Below the pieces are notes generated by a model. It worked only from the letters and a program-made list of their open reading frames with translations. It was not told the DNA's origin and did not search any database. 6,552 nucleotides of DNA from contig CAISOI010000920.1 in the NCBI GenBank assembly GCA_903886985.1, positions 1 to 6,552 on the forward strand, in the 5' to 3' direction. This document shows positions 5,690 to 6,552 of this stretch, piece after piece; the first letter of the stretch is position 1, and each line of letters opens with the position of its first letter. The DNA comes from an uncultured Chthonomonas sp. (lineage in GTDB: Bacteria > Armatimonadota > Chthonomonadetes > Chthonomonadales > CAJBBX01). Both the position numbers and the translations under genes were made by a program.

Positions 5690-6552
5690 TCACTCCACCT
5701 CAGCAATATCAGGAGCATAAATGCCGTCCAACACAGCTTGAACTTGGATAGACTTTAATGATAGGCATGAGAGGATTACAGTCTTATTCGTTCCCCTCAA
5801 ACCCATATACCTATCATTAATTCCAAAAATTACGGTATCCCCAAGAGCTTTCGTATTTAGTACCTGCATCTCTCCAAAATCTATGGTTTTAGAGAGTTTC
5901 TTTTGCACAATCGGCTCGGCTTCGATCTTCTTCCAGATACCGTTCTCCAATTTACCAACCATCATCGACCTTGTTGCGATGGAGATAGTATTATTATCTG
6001 AACTGAAGCTGGTGACTGGTTTATTGGGATGTCCTACAATGACTGGAAAATAGGGGACTTGAATCTCGGGCCTAGCTGGATCTCCAACCCCGCCTCCTTC
6101 AATTGCTTGAGGCTCAAAGTATTCAATCGGAAGCACCGCATGCATGGAGACCAGCGCGTCTCTCCGATGACTTGCTTGCTTTGGCATTAATATGAAATTA
6201 ATGTCTTTGTCGGTGTGCTTGAGTGTCTGCGACATCTGCCCATTAAATGGGTTGAAAGTGAATACATAATCGTTTCGGTTAAAGTGACCAGTAACGGAGA
6301 GTAAGTTGTGGTAACGAAACAGCCGACTGGAGATAAGAATATTCGAGGCGATCGTGTGGGACCAAACTTGTTTTCCCGATTGATCATAACAGGTGACAAC
6401 GAATTGATTGTTGTGGCGTTGCAATAGCATAAACTGCTTGATTGTCGGGTCGCGGACAATGTCTACAATTTCGTTAGGGTCACCAAAGGGGATATCAGCG
6501 GTTGATTCAGCTCGGTTGCCGTATAGCACTTTGAAAGACTTGCGGACTGGAG
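5690..6552 (-). CDS. Propeller-like protein, 5' end outside the window
   Basis: 286 residues are visible; the frame stays open to the window edge, and the GTG at 6529 has no Shine-Dalgarno site, so the true start lies beyond 6552. The sequence is made of short beta-type strands. One stretch, CYDQSGKQVWSHTI (from about 6385 downward), matches the turn of PQQ/WD-like propeller blades (D-x-x-G-K-x-x-W). FTFNPFNGQMSQTL may be the next blade. Later there are SFSSDNNTISIATRS and LENGIWKKIEAE. NGIWK also occurs in the downstream gene at 4359-4982 (TNGIWKLQE), hinting that the two share a repeat type. The body has no membrane segment; export cannot be judged without the N-terminus. The gene is AT-rich like its neighbours and ends 45 bp before the H-X9-DG gene. 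A more precise family is not recognisable. Confidence 0.72.
   Translation of the reverse strand, partial: PVRKSFKVLYGNRAESTADIPFGDPNEIVDIVRDPTIKQFMLLQRHNNQFVVTCYDQSGKQVWSHTIASNILISSRLFRYHNLLSVTGHFNRNDYVFTFNPFNGQMSQTLKHTDKDINFILMPKQASHRRDALVSMHAVLPIEYFEPQAIEGGGVGDPARPEIQVPYFPVIVGHPNKPVTSFSSDNNTISIATRSMMVGKLENGIWKKIEAEPIVQKKLSKTIDFGEMQVLNTKALGDTVIFGINDRYMGLRGTNKTVILSCLSLKSIQVQAVLDGIYAPDIAEVE

Noticed and set aside
6187..6459. 90-codon minus-strand open frame
   Set aside because: Inside the propeller-like partial gene in another frame; low-complexity Ser/Thr-rich product.

Overview
The window reads as ordinary bacterial chromosome: seven protein genes, no RNA gene, no insertion sequence and no CRISPR array. 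The source is probably a free-living, polysaccharide-using bacterium. The best taxonomic clue is the H-X9-DG pseudopilin-type domain at 5009-5644. This domain is greatly expanded in Planctomycetota, Verrucomicrobiota, Lentisphaerota and Armatimonadota. Armatimonadota or Planctomycetota is my guess, but the sequence does not settle it.

Left part (1-1919, minus strand): an enolase-superfamily acid-sugar dehydratase (28-1278) and, 170 bp upstream of it, a small conserved hypothetical with a His-rich motif and TPR-like helices (1449-1919). Both have strong Shine-Dalgarno sites. The 170 bp between them holds no gene or convincing terminator that I can see. A 189 bp divergent intergenic region (1920-2108) carries a perfect 16 bp dyad.

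Middle (2109-3154): one plus-strand gene for an exported beta-propeller-like protein. It converges on the minus-strand block, and a 10 bp perfect hairpin (3133-3154) lies between them. Inside this gene is an Arg-rich patch that may be a pair of compensating frameshifts.

Right part (3146-6552, minus strand): four co-directional genes for exported or membrane proteins. In transcription order they are a 5'-truncated propeller-like protein, a two-TM protein with an H-X9-DG domain, an unrecognised exported protein, and a two-domain carbohydrate-binding-like secreted protein. The second and third genes overlap by ATGA, but that ATG runs into TAA after three codons. The second gene has a good Shine-Dalgarno site facing ATA rather than ATG. 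Two start regions in a row are therefore abnormal, which suggests decay, sequencing errors or unusual initiation.

The left genes suggest sugar-acid catabolism, and the right ones a cell-surface module of unknown role. I see no strong evidence of a new defence, mobile or signalling system. The most useful leads are the two abnormal starts, the possible frameshift pair and the altered active site of the dehydratase.
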